A DNA stretch of 64,000 nucleotides, taken from Luteimonas mephitis DSM 12574 (lineage in GTDB: Bacteria; Pseudomonadota; Gammaproteobacteria; Xanthomonadales; Xanthomonadaceae). Position 1 is the first letter of the stretch. Each line of letters begins with the position of its first letter. Both the position numbers and the translations under genes were made by a program. The stretch spans positions 62,001 through 126,000 of the forward strand of contig NZ_AULN01000013.1 in assembly GCF_000422305.1 (NCBI RefSeq). The letters run 5' to 3'. Of the stretch, positions 1 through 8,162 are shown in pieces. The notes under the pieces are model-generated. The model was not told where the DNA came from and searched no databases. It worked only from the letters and a program-made list of their open reading frames with translations.

Positions 1-1058
1 GGATCGTCGTCGCCGGCGACCGCGTGGCCGCCCAGGGTCGCGGCCAGCCGCCCCGACGCCAGGCGCGCGGCCTGCAGCAGGTCGGCGTCGCGCGCCTGTG
101 CCTTGTGCCCGGCGCCGCTCGCGTCGCTGGCCTGCAGCCGCACCTCCCAGTCGTCGCCGACGCGGACGGCATGGCTGCTGACGATCCAGTTCGCGCGCAT
201 CGACCGGCGCAGCTGCCGCGGATCGGCATCGGGCTGCTGGTGCAGCACGCCGAGCGTGGTCTCGCTGGGCAGCACCGGCAGGCCGCTGCGCTGCAGGCGG
301 TCGCCGATGAAATCCATCAGGCCCAGGCGCGCCCAGCTCGCGTCGCCGGGATCGCGCAGCTCGGCCGGCAACACCATGATCGCGCGCGGCGCAACGGCGT
401 CGGCCGCGGCTGCGGGTGCCTGCGCTTCGTCCGCGCCGCGCTGCAGCCACCACGCCGCCGCGAGCGCGAGGCACGCGCAGGCCGCGGCGATCCACGACGA
501 ACGCCTCGACAGGCGCCAGCGACGCGGGACGGCTGCGGTGGCCCGCGCCGCGGGCGATGCGGGGGGCGGCCGTGCCGGCGCGGCGGCGTCGATGGCCGCC
601 GGCGGCGCCGGCTGCATTGCTTGCGCGGTGGCGCCTGGGTGCGCGGCGGGCGATCCGGCCGGCGCCGGCTGCGCGTCAGGGCGCGGTTCACCGGAATGGG
701 GTTCATCGGAGCGCGGTTCGGCAACCGCCGCTTCGTCGGTTTCGACCGTCACCGGCGGCAGCCAGCGGAAGCCGAAGCGCGGCACCGTCCGGATCGACTT
801 CTGCTCCTGGCCGTCGTCGCCGATCGCGCGCCGGCTGCGCAGCACCACCTGTGCCAGCTGCGCGTCGGACACGTTGGGCCGGCCGAACACCGCGTGCACC
901 AGTTCGTCGCGGCTGACGGCGCGGTCGCGGTGCTCGATCAGGCAGCACAGGCACTCGAACACGCGCGCAGGCAGGGCCGTGGCAACGCCCTGGTGGCGCA
1001 GCTCGTGCTTGGGCAGGTCGAGGACGTATGCGCCGAAGCGATAGCGTGCGATCGTCAT
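1..1058 (-). CDS. Membrane-anchored winged-helix transcriptional regulator (CadC/ToxR-like), C-terminus cut by window edge
   Basis: The ATG is at 1058 and the frame stays open for 352 codons to the window edge, so the C-terminus is missing. Residues 1-100 look like an OmpR/PhoB-type winged helix (for example SRDELVHAVFGRPNVSDAQL at 49-68 and RTVPRFGFRW at 90-99), without a receiver domain. Residues 105-180 are an Ala/Pro-rich linker. A single hydrophobic segment at about 189-205 follows a basic patch (RRWRLSRRSS), so the DNA-binding half is predicted cytoplasmic and the rest periplasmic. The visible periplasmic part (from about residue 220) resembles the sensor region of CadC-family regulators common in this family. 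The signal it senses and its targets cannot be told from the sequence. Confidence 0.8.
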   Translation of the reverse strand, partial: MTIARYRFGAYVLDLPKHELRHQGVATALPARVFECLCCLIEHRDRAVSRDELVHAVFGRPNVSDAQLAQVVLRSRRAIGDDGQEQKSIRTVPRFGFRWLPPVTVETDEAAVAEPRSDEPHSGEPRPDAQPAPAGSPAAHPGATAQAMQPAPPAAIDAAAPARPPPASPAARATAAVPRRWRLSRRSSWIAAACACLALAAAWWLQRGADEAQAPAAAADAVAPRAIMVLPAELRDPGDASWARLGLMDFIGDRLQRSGLPVLPSETTLGVLHQQPDADPRQLRRSMRANWIVSSHAVRVGDDWEVRLQASDASGAGHKAQARDADLLQAARLASGRLAATLGGHAVAGDDD

Positions 1059-1280
1059 GGACATCGGAAACGGGGGATGGCGCCATGATCGCGTATCCCG
1101 CCCGCGGGCACGAAGTACGCGCCCGTATCGTGGCCGGCGCCGCGCCGGATCACCGGCAGGCCGGACTACCTGCCGCGTTCGCCCGCCGGCTCACGGGCCC
1201 GGCTGCAGTGCCGGGACGCGGCGCGCAACGAAGGCGCGGGCAACGCAGCCGCCCCGCCGTCCTCGCTCCCTCCACGCTGA
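1059..1280. other. Intergenic region upstream of the winged-helix regulator
   Basis: GC-rich non-coding stretch between the regulator start and the 21-bp repeat array. It should contain the regulator promoter on the minus strand, but I see no convincing -10/-35 pair. Several overlapping open frames cross it in all directions; that is expected at this GC content and none has family resemblance. Confidence 0.4.
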
Positions 1281-1701
1281 AGCGAACCCGCGTTGCGCGA
1301 CGCCGCAGGCGCCCGCAGCCGCGCCGATCGCAAGCCCGGAGCCTTGCGCGCAAGGGTCCGGGGCTTGCGCGCGAACGAAAAAGCGCCGACTGCCAACGAA
1401 AAACCTTTGCGCGCAAGGCTGCAGGGCCGGCCTTCCAACCGGATTGGCCCGCATTCCGACCGAAAAGCCCGCGGGCAAGTCCGCCGGACCCCGAAACGCG
1501 GCCCTCGCGACTCCAATCGCAAGCCGGGAACCCTTGCGCGCAAGGGTTTTTGGTCCGCGGTCCGTCCAAAACGGTCGGACGTCCAACCAATCCGGTCGGC
1601 GTTCCGACCTCCACGGTCGAAGCCCCGCACTTTCCGGCTTGCGCGCAAGGCCTGGACCCTTGCGCGCAAGCCCGGGAGCTTTGCGCGCAAGCTTCTCAAC
1701 C
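1281..1701. repeat. Array of about 20 degenerate 21-bp tandem units carrying the palindrome TTGCGCGCAA
   Basis: Perfect copies of the 10-bp palindrome TTGCGCGCAA occur at 1344, 1407, 1534, 1639, 1660 and 1681, with an 11-base near-copy at 1365. Their spacings are 21, 42, 127, 105, 21 and 21 bp, which are multiples of 21 apart from one single-base slip. The units in between align in the same 21-bp register and form a second type with the core TTCCgACC or gTCCaACC (units at 1428, 1449, 1555, 1576 and 1597). Because 21 is a multiple of 3, all six frames stay open and encode heptads such as GLARKGP, but nothing indicates translation. The spacing of two helical turns puts every palindrome on the same DNA face. 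Confidence 0.85.
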
Positions 1702-1905
1702 TCGCACATCGTTCTGGAGATTGTCCCTGGCACCTTTCGCGCCGTGACACCTTTCACGCCGCGGGCCTGAGGATTTCTAGCGAGCGCCTTCAAAGCAAGA
1801 CTGCTCCCATCGGAAGGTCTGGCGCTGGCAAGTGAACCCGACCCGTGTTTGGTTCCTGACACACCTTCCCTCGGGGCAAGTGAACCTGACCCGCTTGTCC
1901 GCCAA
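1702..1905. repeat. Decayed repeat debris (GACACCTTTC / GTGAACCTGACCC motifs)
   Basis: Contains short repeated phrases: GGCACCTTTCGC (1729-1740) and GACACCTTTCACGC nearby, TTCCTGACACACC (1852-1864), and AAGTGAACC(C/T)GACCCG twice (around 1830 and 1879). A related phrase, GACACCTTTCGCCCC, recurs at about 2743 on the other side of the next gene. I recall similar words around REP-associated transposase (Y1-type) loci in gammaproteobacteria, but no transposase is present here. No gene seen. Confidence 0.5.
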
Positions 1906-2763
1906 CTATTGCGGAGCGAGCGGACATTCCACCCGACGGAACACGAGCTCCGCAGGCGTCTTCTGTGCAAGCACCACCAAGTCGTCATTCAGCCGCTTCA
2001 CTCGATCAGACGGCGCGGGCCCGCATTGCGGGTCGACGTACATATCGAGCCCAGCAGCTAGTCGCGGCGCCCATTCGCGGACTCCGGTGTGGAACCCGGA
2101 CTTGGTTTCTACTGCTGGCGACACAAAAGCGATCGCAGCCAAGGCCGCGATTAACCGCGCAAACCAAAACCAAGCTCTGCGCTCCCGGACGCGGTCCTTG
2201 GAGCCAAGCTGGGCACCCCAGGTGAACGTGAATGCGATTACTGAAATGGCAAGCAGCACGATGGCTACGAACCCGAGAATCGGTAGCGCCGCGATAGGCG
2301 CCAGAAACGTCGTGGCTCTCGGGAAAAGTTCCGGATCCTGACCCGTCGCTAGGTTCACCAAGCGCGCCGACTCGCCAAACGCTAGTGCTCCGCCCATCAC
2401 CAGCACGGGCACCATCAGCCACTTCGCCCACGTGGCATCCGCAACGCGAGCAATTAGGAGATAGGCCTCGCAAGCCAACGCGAGGGTCAAGACCAATCCC
2501 CCCACCCAGCCGATGCTCAGGAATCGCGCACCATCGCCGGGGAGCGTGACGCCCGCTAAGGCAACCAGCAGCAGCGTTCCTCCCAGGACATAGGCTTTCT
2601 CCGCCGGAGGAAGCGCCAAGAGCGACCGCATCGAGCCTAGCCAGCGCTCGAGCGTGGCCGTAGTGTTTAGCTTCTTCTGCGACGCCTCGGCGCTCACGCC
2701 CTTCTCCGCTCTGCCGAGCCATAGCTCGGAAAATTTATCCCCGACACCTTTCGCCCCTATCAC
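1906..2763 (-). CDS. Hypothetical multi-pass membrane protein
   Basis: Not recognised as a known family. The 285-residue frame has hydrophobic segments at about 58-75, 83-106, 114-131, 152-182 and 199-216, so four to six membrane spans, then a soluble tail of about 65 residues with two cysteines (C247, C280). Its composition is less GC-biased than the core genes. The start is uncertain. The first codons (MIGAKGVGDKF) lie inside a repeated non-coding motif (GACACCTTTCGCCCC on the other strand), so translation may begin later, for example at M45 (position 2631). It is downstream of and co-directional with the IetAS pair, separated by 158 bp of repeat debris, so a link to that system is possible but not shown. 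Confidence 0.55.
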   Translation of the reverse strand: MIGAKGVGDKFSELWLGRAEKGVSAEASQKKLNTTATLERWLGSMRSLLALPPAEKAYVLGGTLLLVALAGVTLPGDGARFLSIGWVGGLVLTLALACEAYLLIARVADATWAKWLMVPVLVMGGALAFGESARLVNLATGQDPELFPRATTFLAPIAALPILGFVAIVLLAISVIAFTFTWGAQLGSKDRVRERRAWFWFARLIAALAAIAFVSPAVETKSGFHTGVREWAPRLAAGLDMYVDPQCGPAPSDRVKRLNDDLVVLAQKTPAELVFRRVECPLAPQ

Positions 2764-2921
2764 ACCCCCGATCTATGTGCCGCCGGAAAATTGTCCCTGA
2801 GACCACCCCCTACGAGCGACACTGCACTGAAAAGTCGACTCTGACCCCCACTTCCTGTGACCCCGTTCTTCGGTGTCCGCTCTTTGCACATGCGAGATTT
2901 TCCCGACACCTTTTCAGACAA
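2764..2921. repeat. Non-coding repeat debris between the IetS gene and the membrane protein gene
   Basis: Holds the words AAAAGTCGACTCTGACCCC (2830-2848), AAATTGTCCCTGAGACC and TTTTCCCGACACCTTTT. Variants of these also lie on the far side of the membrane-protein gene. They look like leftover ends of a small mobile repeat family. No coding potential seen. Confidence 0.45.
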
Positions 2922-5246
2922 CTAAACGCGAGCACGAGCGCGAGCACGCGCCTGAAGCGTGATGTTTACGTCCGTGTACAGCTGAGAAGATACAACCCCT
3001 CGTTCCGCCAGCACACTCACCAGAGCATAGGGTTCATCCGATTCCTTTTCGTTGGACCATTGCGCATCTTGCCGAGTCACGACCACGAAAACTTTCTGTC
3101 CTAATGCCAGCCTGTCCCTAAATGTCCAACGTGAAACCTGCAGTGTTCCCGCTTTGCGTTTCCCATTGGGAATCGAGCGTCCGGTGGTCCGCTCGCCCAT
3201 TCCCTCCTCACGATTACGCTGAAATGCCCTCGTTACTTCATCGAGGGTTGACGCGTTAACCAACGTGAACCAAAGTTTCGTTCTTCGGTAATCGAGTCGC
3301 GTGGTTCTTACAGCCGGACTGTAGGCCAAGGCCACCGTGATCTCGCGCACTCGCCGACCACCGCTCCAAAAGCTTTCTGGGACGGGTAGCTCGTAGAAGT
3401 GGTTCTGATCGTTATCTACGCGTTCTTCAGCTAGTAGCGTCACGGAATGGTCGAGCGACCGGAACAAGGCACTTTCATCTGGATGTCCGTAGCCGATCAG
3501 TTGCAACAGCGAGTCTCGCCTTTGAGCATTGGTCTGGGGGTTGAACAGATTTAGGCAAGCCTCTGTCCAGCGTGCGTGCGCACCGATCAGCGCGCGCAGA
3601 AGATTGTGGCTCGCACCCGGGATTTCACGCAGCAGCCTAGCCGCTTTATGCGCAGTTTTCGGCGCAGCATAACTGGTGCCAATATCTTCCGAGAACGCCG
3701 GCCCAGCAGCGAATCCGCCATTGAGCGAAACGACGCCAAGTCCACGGTGATCCAGGCCTTGCCCGACGCGACGCAATGCAACGTTCCCCGCATGCTCGAC
3801 AACATCCGGTTTGATCGCGCCATTAATGGACGGACCTCGACGAGTAAGCGGAAACGGCTGCCCAGCCCTTGCCAAGAGACGGTCTTCAATCATGTTCGGT
3901 TGACGTTGCGCATTTCGCGTGGCCTCGTTGAGACTCAATCCACCTACGGTCAGAGCGTTGAGTGCGGTAGCCGGGTCAATCAATCGGGCGTTGTCCGCAG
4001 ACAAATAAGTCGGGTAGGCATTCCGTGGATCGTCCGGCAGATCGTCCTCGCGCAGATTCCCGGTCGGCACGACGAAGAGAACGCCAAGCTCCCGTGTCAA
4101 TCGATCCAGGGTGTAGGCCAAACCACGAACGTGCCGACCATCATAAATTTTGTTCAAGTCGCCGTAGCTGAGGTTGAATACCCGGCAGCCATACTCGTCC
4201 TGCAATTCCCGGACCGCTGCCTCGACGGCCTTCTCAACAAATTCGGTCTGATCCTGCTGGTCGTCCTCGAATACCCTTCCGGAGAACAATCGGACTTGTG
4301 GGACAAACTGCCCGCGCTGGATGCTTGCTTGCACATCGCCATAGAGGGCGACACCGCTCACGAAGGTGCCATGCCAAGGTGATGCATCATCTGGACTGTA
4401 ATCCGGTGCGAGATAGCCTTGGGCATCGCCTACAGCAACCCCAAGCAGAGAGTGACCACTCGTCAGACCGGAATCCAGTACCGCGACGGCCGGCGCATCC
4501 ACAGCTGGTTGCACAACCTGAGGAAACTGGTTGACGTCAGTCAGAAGCAATCGGATTGATACGCCAAGACGCGGTGGAAGATCGACCGTTCGGACGTCCC
4601 GATAGTTTAATAACTGTTCGGCTTGCGCACGAGTGCATCGCACTCGAACCATAACTAGAGATTGCTGAACCAGCTTGTCCAGCTTTTCAATGCCACTTTG
4701 GACGAGGAGCTGCTCAAATGCCCCGACCATGGCCTCACGGTGATCCTGCCGATCCTGAGGCCAGAGTTCCACATCCAACTTGAACGTATCAGTGTCCGGG
4801 AAACCCTGCTCACGCAGAGCTGCGCCCATACGGTCCTCAGGCGCCCAACGCTCAAAATCTGCGATGGCGTAGAACAGGTCCTTTCTGGTGACAGATCCAT
4901 CGCGCGCCAGCGTGCTCAGCCGACTCTCGAATTCGCCCAAGCCTTGTTCGGAGGCAAAGGCCAGGACAATGGTGTCCTCTTCTTGGCTGACGATTTCTAC
5001 GCCGGCAATTAATTCGAGCTCCGGGAGCATCTTGTCACCGTCCCGAAGACGGATTTTGATCAGCTTGCGATCATCAAACCCGCCAATATCCTGTTCGGCG
5101 AGTTGCTGACGATATCGTCTGAGGCTTGTGCCTAGGTTGCGGCCATGTTCTTTCAGATCTGCAGGCGGTCTTATGCCTGGAAAATTCTTAGGGTGCCGCT
5201 CTGTAGAGGGCGTCTCCCGCCCCAACCGCAGATGTACATAGGACAT
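2922..5246 (-). CDS. ietS: Subtilisin-like (S8) serine protease, IetS-type
   Basis: A 774-residue protein. The S8 catalytic triad is visible: Asp258 (AVAVLDSG), His292 (WHGTFVSG) and Ser525 (GTSYAAP), with the oxyanion Asn at about 397 (VPTGN). About 240 residues precede the catalytic domain, and a roughly 200-residue beta-rich tail follows. There is no signal peptide, so it should act in the cytoplasm. The start at 5246 has a good ribosome site (AAGGGGGTGG) overlapping the stop of the ATPase gene 9 bp upstream, so the two are one operon. An AAA ATPase followed by a cytoplasmic subtilase is the arrangement of IetAS, first described as a plasmid-stability toxin-antitoxin pair and later found to give phage defence. 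The C-terminal end (QARARARARV) comes from a short CG-rich direct repeat. Assignment rests on domain pairing; the substrate is unknown. Confidence 0.82.
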   Translation of the reverse strand: MSYVHLRLGRETPSTERHPKNFPGIRPPADLKEHGRNLGTSLRRYRQQLAEQDIGGFDDRKLIKIRLRDGDKMLPELELIAGVEIVSQEEDTIVLAFASEQGLGEFESRLSTLARDGSVTRKDLFYAIADFERWAPEDRMGAALREQGFPDTDTFKLDVELWPQDRQDHREAMVGAFEQLLVQSGIEKLDKLVQQSLVMVRVRCTRAQAEQLLNYRDVRTVDLPPRLGVSIRLLLTDVNQFPQVVQPAVDAPAVAVLDSGLTSGHSLLGVAVGDAQGYLAPDYSPDDASPWHGTFVSGVALYGDVQASIQRGQFVPQVRLFSGRVFEDDQQDQTEFVEKAVEAAVRELQDEYGCRVFNLSYGDLNKIYDGRHVRGLAYTLDRLTRELGVLFVVPTGNLREDDLPDDPRNAYPTYLSADNARLIDPATALNALTVGGLSLNEATRNAQRQPNMIEDRLLARAGQPFPLTRRGPSINGAIKPDVVEHAGNVALRRVGQGLDHRGLGVVSLNGGFAAGPAFSEDIGTSYAAPKTAHKAARLLREIPGASHNLLRALIGAHARWTEACLNLFNPQTNAQRRDSLLQLIGYGHPDESALFRSLDHSVTLLAEERVDNDQNHFYELPVPESFWSGGRRVREITVALAYSPAVRTTRLDYRRTKLWFTLVNASTLDEVTRAFQRNREEGMGERTTGRSIPNGKRKAGTLQVSRWTFRDRLALGQKVFVVVTRQDAQWSNEKESDEPYALVSVLAERGVVSSQLYTDVNITLQARARARARV

Positions 5247-5255
5247 GCCACCCCC

Positions 5256-6242
5256 TTAGCTCCCGTGGCGATACTCGCGGGCTAGCGCCGCGTTAAGGTG
5301 CTTCGTTTCTAGAAACTCCTTCCCCGAAAGGATCATATCCTTTATGGCGCGTCTGAGAATCCGCTCGACATCAGCATGCGACATTCCCTCAAACATTGAG
5401 GCAACCTGTTGGTCATCGATATCGAAGTTCCTTCGTATACCAGACAACTTAAGGCTAAGAAGCCGCTTTATCTGTTCGCTGTTTGGCAGCTCAAAGCGAA
5501 CTACTTCGTCGAAACGCCGCCATATGGCCCTATCCAATAGTGATTCGTAGTTGGTGGTTGCAATCAGAATGCTCTCGCCCCGATAGCCGTCCATCATCTG
5601 CAGTACGGCATTGACGGAGCGCTTCAGTTCGCCGTGATCAGCGCTGTCGCCACGATCCTTGGTCAACGCATCGAACTCGTCGAACAAAGCCACGACGGGT
5701 TGCGCCGAAATGTAGTCAAACACCTTGCGCAGGTTGGCCGCTGTTTCACCAAGCAGTGATGAGATTACCGAATCCAACCGGATCAATACCAAGGGCAGGG
5801 ACAGGGCACTAGCGATAACTTCGGCGGCCAACGTCTTGCCGCAACCAGGCGGCCCGCAGAACAGGAGCTTCTGGACAGGCAGAAGTCCGTACGAGCGCAG
5901 CATGTCCTCTCGGTTGTGCTCCATCAGGACTTCATCGAGCACCGATTGCGCCATGTCCGACAGAATGATGTCGTTCTCTTCGCGGACGACTGGACGCTCC
6001 TCCAGCAATGGGAGACCGTTGTCTTTGTTGACCGGAGCATCGGCCAGCATGTACTGGCTGCGGTTGCCCACTGACAGTAGAGAGTGGCTGCCATAAAGCA
6101 AACGCTCGAGATCGTTGGCGAGAAGGTGATGATTCTTTTCCCGCTCTTCCTTAATAACGGCTTCCGACGCAACACGAAATCCGGCAACGTCTCCTAGTGT
6201 CCCCGACTTGATCAGTTGTCGTAGCAGCTTGCCACTAGCCAT
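5256..6242 (-). CDS. ietA: AAA+ ATPase, IetA-type partner of the adjacent subtilase
   Basis: A 328-residue ATPase. Walker A is GPPGCGKT at 130-137, Walker B LFDEFD at 186-191, a sensor-1 asparagine lies in ATTN at 228-231, and arginine-finger candidates are R242/R243 (WRRFD). The helical lid follows at 255-325. The ATG at 6242 is chosen because AGGAGA sits just upstream; a longer frame starts at 6311 but its extra 23 codons cross promoter-like sequence. It is the first gene of a two-gene operon with the S8 protease. By analogy with IetAS, the ATPase probably restrains or drives the protease. The pair is clearly lower in GC than the recBCD genes beside it, which suggests horizontal acquisition. 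Confidence 0.82.
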   Translation of the reverse strand: MASGKLLRQLIKSGTLGDVAGFRVASEAVIKEEREKNHHLLANDLERLLYGSHSLLSVGNRSQYMLADAPVNKDNGLPLLEERPVVREENDIILSDMAQSVLDEVLMEHNREDMLRSYGLLPVQKLLFCGPPGCGKTLAAEVIASALSLPLVLIRLDSVISSLLGETAANLRKVFDYISAQPVVALFDEFDALTKDRGDSADHGELKRSVNAVLQMMDGYRGESILIATTNYESLLDRAIWRRFDEVVRFELPNSEQIKRLLSLKLSGIRRNFDIDDQQVASMFEGMSHADVERILRRAIKDMILSGKEFLETKHLNAALAREYRHGS

Positions 6243-6284
6243 CGTTAGTTCTCCTGACTCGGGCTCCGGTTCACGAGCAACTGA

Positions 6285-6311
6285 ATTATCGCAGTTCCTC
6301 ATCCATCGCAA
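6285..6311 (-). promoter_or_regulatory. Candidate promoter for the ietA-ietS operon
   Basis: On the minus strand TTGCGA (6306-6311) is followed after 15 bp by GATAAT (6285-6290), which is preceded by TGC as in an extended -10. The spacer is short. It lies 43 bp upstream of the chosen ietA start, which supports ATG 6242 over the longer frame. Confidence 0.35.
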
Positions 6312-6386
6312 TGTCTTCGCTTCTGACCCGGCTTTCCAACCTTCATCCGAGTAGCTTTGGCGTAGCTCGCCACTCTTAGCCGAACA

Positions 6387-8162
6387 TCACTCCGCTAACC
6401 TCCACCCCAACCCCGACCACCGACTCGCATGCCGCGCCAATGCCTCGGTGATCCCCTCCGCACTCCCCGCCACATGCAACTCCCGCCGCGCGCGCGTGAT
6501 GCCGGTATAGACCAGCTCCCGCGACAGCACGCGGCTGTCGCGGGCGGGGAGGAGCAACCACACTTCATCGAACTCCGAGCCCTGCGCCTTGTGCACGGTC
6601 ATCGCGAAGGCGCTGTCGTGCGCGGGCAGCGCGGCGGGGTGGAAGGCGCGCGGTGCGTCGGGGGTGTCGCCGGGGAACCAGGCCATGATGCTGCCGTCGG
6701 TGTCGCGGAAGCAGATGCCGATGTCGCCGTTGAACAGGCGGTGGCGGTAGCTGTTCTCGGTGACCAGCAGGAGGCGGCCGTGGAAGTGGCGGTTCGCGGC
6801 GGCGCCGGGGCCGGCGAGCAGGGGTTCGATGCGGGCGTTGAGGGTGCGGGCGCCCTGCGGGCCTTCGCGCACGGCGGTGAGCAGGCGCAGGCGCGAAGCG
6901 AGCGCGAGGGCTTCGGCGGGGTTGCCGGCGTTGGCAAGCGCGCGCCAGTGGGCGAGCAGGTGGTCGCGGTGGGTCTGCAGCGGGTCGGCGCTGCCTTCGT
7001 GGAAGTGCACGCCCGACAGGGTGCCGCCGCGCAGCAGCGACAGGGCGGTGGCGCTGTCGCCTGCGCGCACGGCGGCGGCGAGCGGGGCGAGCTGCAGGGC
7101 TTCGTGCTGGCGCCAGGAATGGGTGAGGTGGGTGCGGCGGGCGGGGAAGTTCGGGTTTGACGCAGTCATTGCGTGATCGCGGCCATGGGCCGCTCCTGCG
7201 GGGCCGGGCTGCGGCTGCAATGCGTTGGCGGCGTTGGCGGCGTCGGCGTCGCCCGCCGCCGCGGCGAGGATGCCGGTGAGGACGTCGCCGGCTTCGACCG
7301 AGGGAAGCTGGTCGGGGTCGCCGATGAGGATCAGGCGCGCGCCGTCGGGGACGGCTTCGACCAGCTTGGCCATCAGCGGCAGGTCGATCATCGAGGCTTC
7401 GTCGACGACCACCACGTCGAACGGCAGCGGGTTGTCGGCGTGGTGGCGGAAGCGCGGGCTGTCGGGAATGGTGCCGAGCAGGCGATGCAGGGTGGTGCCG
7501 GTGGTGGGCAAGGCGTCGATGACGCCGGTGTCGGTGCCGTCGACGGCCAGCACCCGCAGCGCGGTGCGCACGCTTTCGGCCATGCGTTCGGCGGCGCGAC
7601 CGGTGGGGGCGGCCAGGGCGATGCGGGGTTCGGCGCGGTGCGCTTCGCGGGCCTGCTCGACGTGTTCCACCAGCCGGCGGGCGATGGTGGTGGTCTTGCC
7701 GGTGCCGGGGCCGCCGGTGACCAGGTCGACGCCGCCGGGGCCGGGCTGCGCGGCGATGCGCTGCAGGCCGGAGGCGACGCGGCGCTCGTACTCGCGGTAG
7801 CGGCGCAGGTAGAGCAGGCCCGATGCGCCGGGCGCGCCTTCGAACACCAGCGGGCGGCTCGCGTCGGAAACATCGGCGCCGGCTGCGGGCACGGCGACCC
7901 AGCGCGAGGCGGCCAGTTCGCGGCGCCAGGCGTCGGCGTCGGGCCACGGGATCTCGCTGTCGTGGTCGACCAGGATGCGCGGCGCGGCCGGGTCGAAGCC
8001 GGCGTGCCCGCGGGCGACGGCGAGCGAGGCGAGCGCGGCGGCGGCGAGGACGGCGTCGGGGGTGTCGGGGTCGAGGCGGCGCAGGCTTTGCGCAAGGGCG
8101 TGGTCGAGCGTGCGCAGGATGCCGGCGCGCCGGAGGGCGTCGAGGAGCGGGGTCGTGGTCAT
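6387..8162 (-). CDS. recD: Exodeoxyribonuclease V alpha subunit RecD (5'-3' helicase)
   Basis: A 591-residue superfamily 1B helicase. Walker A is GGPGTGKT at 150-157, motif II DEAS at 254-257, motif III GDPDQLPSVE at 281-290, and motifs V/VI (TVHKAQGSEFDE, YTGITRARREL) lie near the C-terminus. RecD is the fast 5'-3' motor of RecBCD, which resects double-strand breaks and loads RecA at Chi. The start overlaps the recB stop (ATGA), so translation is probably coupled. Oddity: between motif III and HLTHSWRQ there is a low-complexity insert at about residues 301-340. It includes [11 protein letters not shown], encoded by an arm of a REP-like element at 7178-7199, so a mobile extragenic repeat appears to have been absorbed in frame. 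The helicase motifs flank it intact. Confidence 0.95.
   Translation of the reverse strand: MTTTPLLDALRRAGILRTLDHALAQSLRRLDPDTPDAVLAAAALASLAVARGHAGFDPAAPRILVDHDSEIPWPDADAWRRELAASRWVAVPAAGADVSDASRPLVFEGAPGASGLLYLRRYREYERRVASGLQRIAAQPGPGGVDLVTGGPGTGKTTTIARRLVEHVEQAREAHRAEPRIALAAPTGRAAERMAESVRTALRVLAVDGTDTGVIDALPTTGTTLHRLLGTIPDSPRFRHHADNPLPFDVVVVDEASMIDLPLMAKLVEAVPDGARLILIGDPDQLPSVEAGDVLTGILAAAAGDADAANAANALQPQPGPAGAAHGRDHAMTASNPNFPARRTHLTHSWRQHEALQLAPLAAAVRAGDSATALSLLRGGTLSGVHFHEGSADPLQTHRDHLLAHWRALANAGNPAEALALASRLRLLTAVREGPQGARTLNARIEPLLAGPGAAANRHFHGRLLLVTENSYRHRLFNGDIGICFRDTDGSIMAWFPGDTPDAPRAFHPAALPAHDSAFAMTVHKAQGSEFDEVWLLLPARDSRVLSRELVYTGITRARRELHVAGSAEGITEALARHASRWSGLGWRLAE
7178..7199. repeat. 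REP-like element arm embedded in the recD reading frame
   Basis: This 22-bp stretch matches the arms of the extragenic hairpins at 19864-19955 and 43367-43444 (core GCGGCCATGGGCCGCTCCT). Here only one arm is present and it is read as protein (GAAHGR) within RecD. The surrounding codons are Ala/Asn/Pro-rich, unlike the conserved helicase sequence. Confidence 0.75.

Noticed and set aside
24..1088. Long plus-strand open frames over the regulator at the left edge
   Set aside because: They are compositional shadows of the minus-strand winged-helix regulator, whose product has clear domain structure.
1191..1988. A 265-codon minus-strand frame with heptads such as GLARKGP
   Set aside because: Its periodicity is explained by 21-bp DNA repeats that keep all frames open; no ribosome site or family support.
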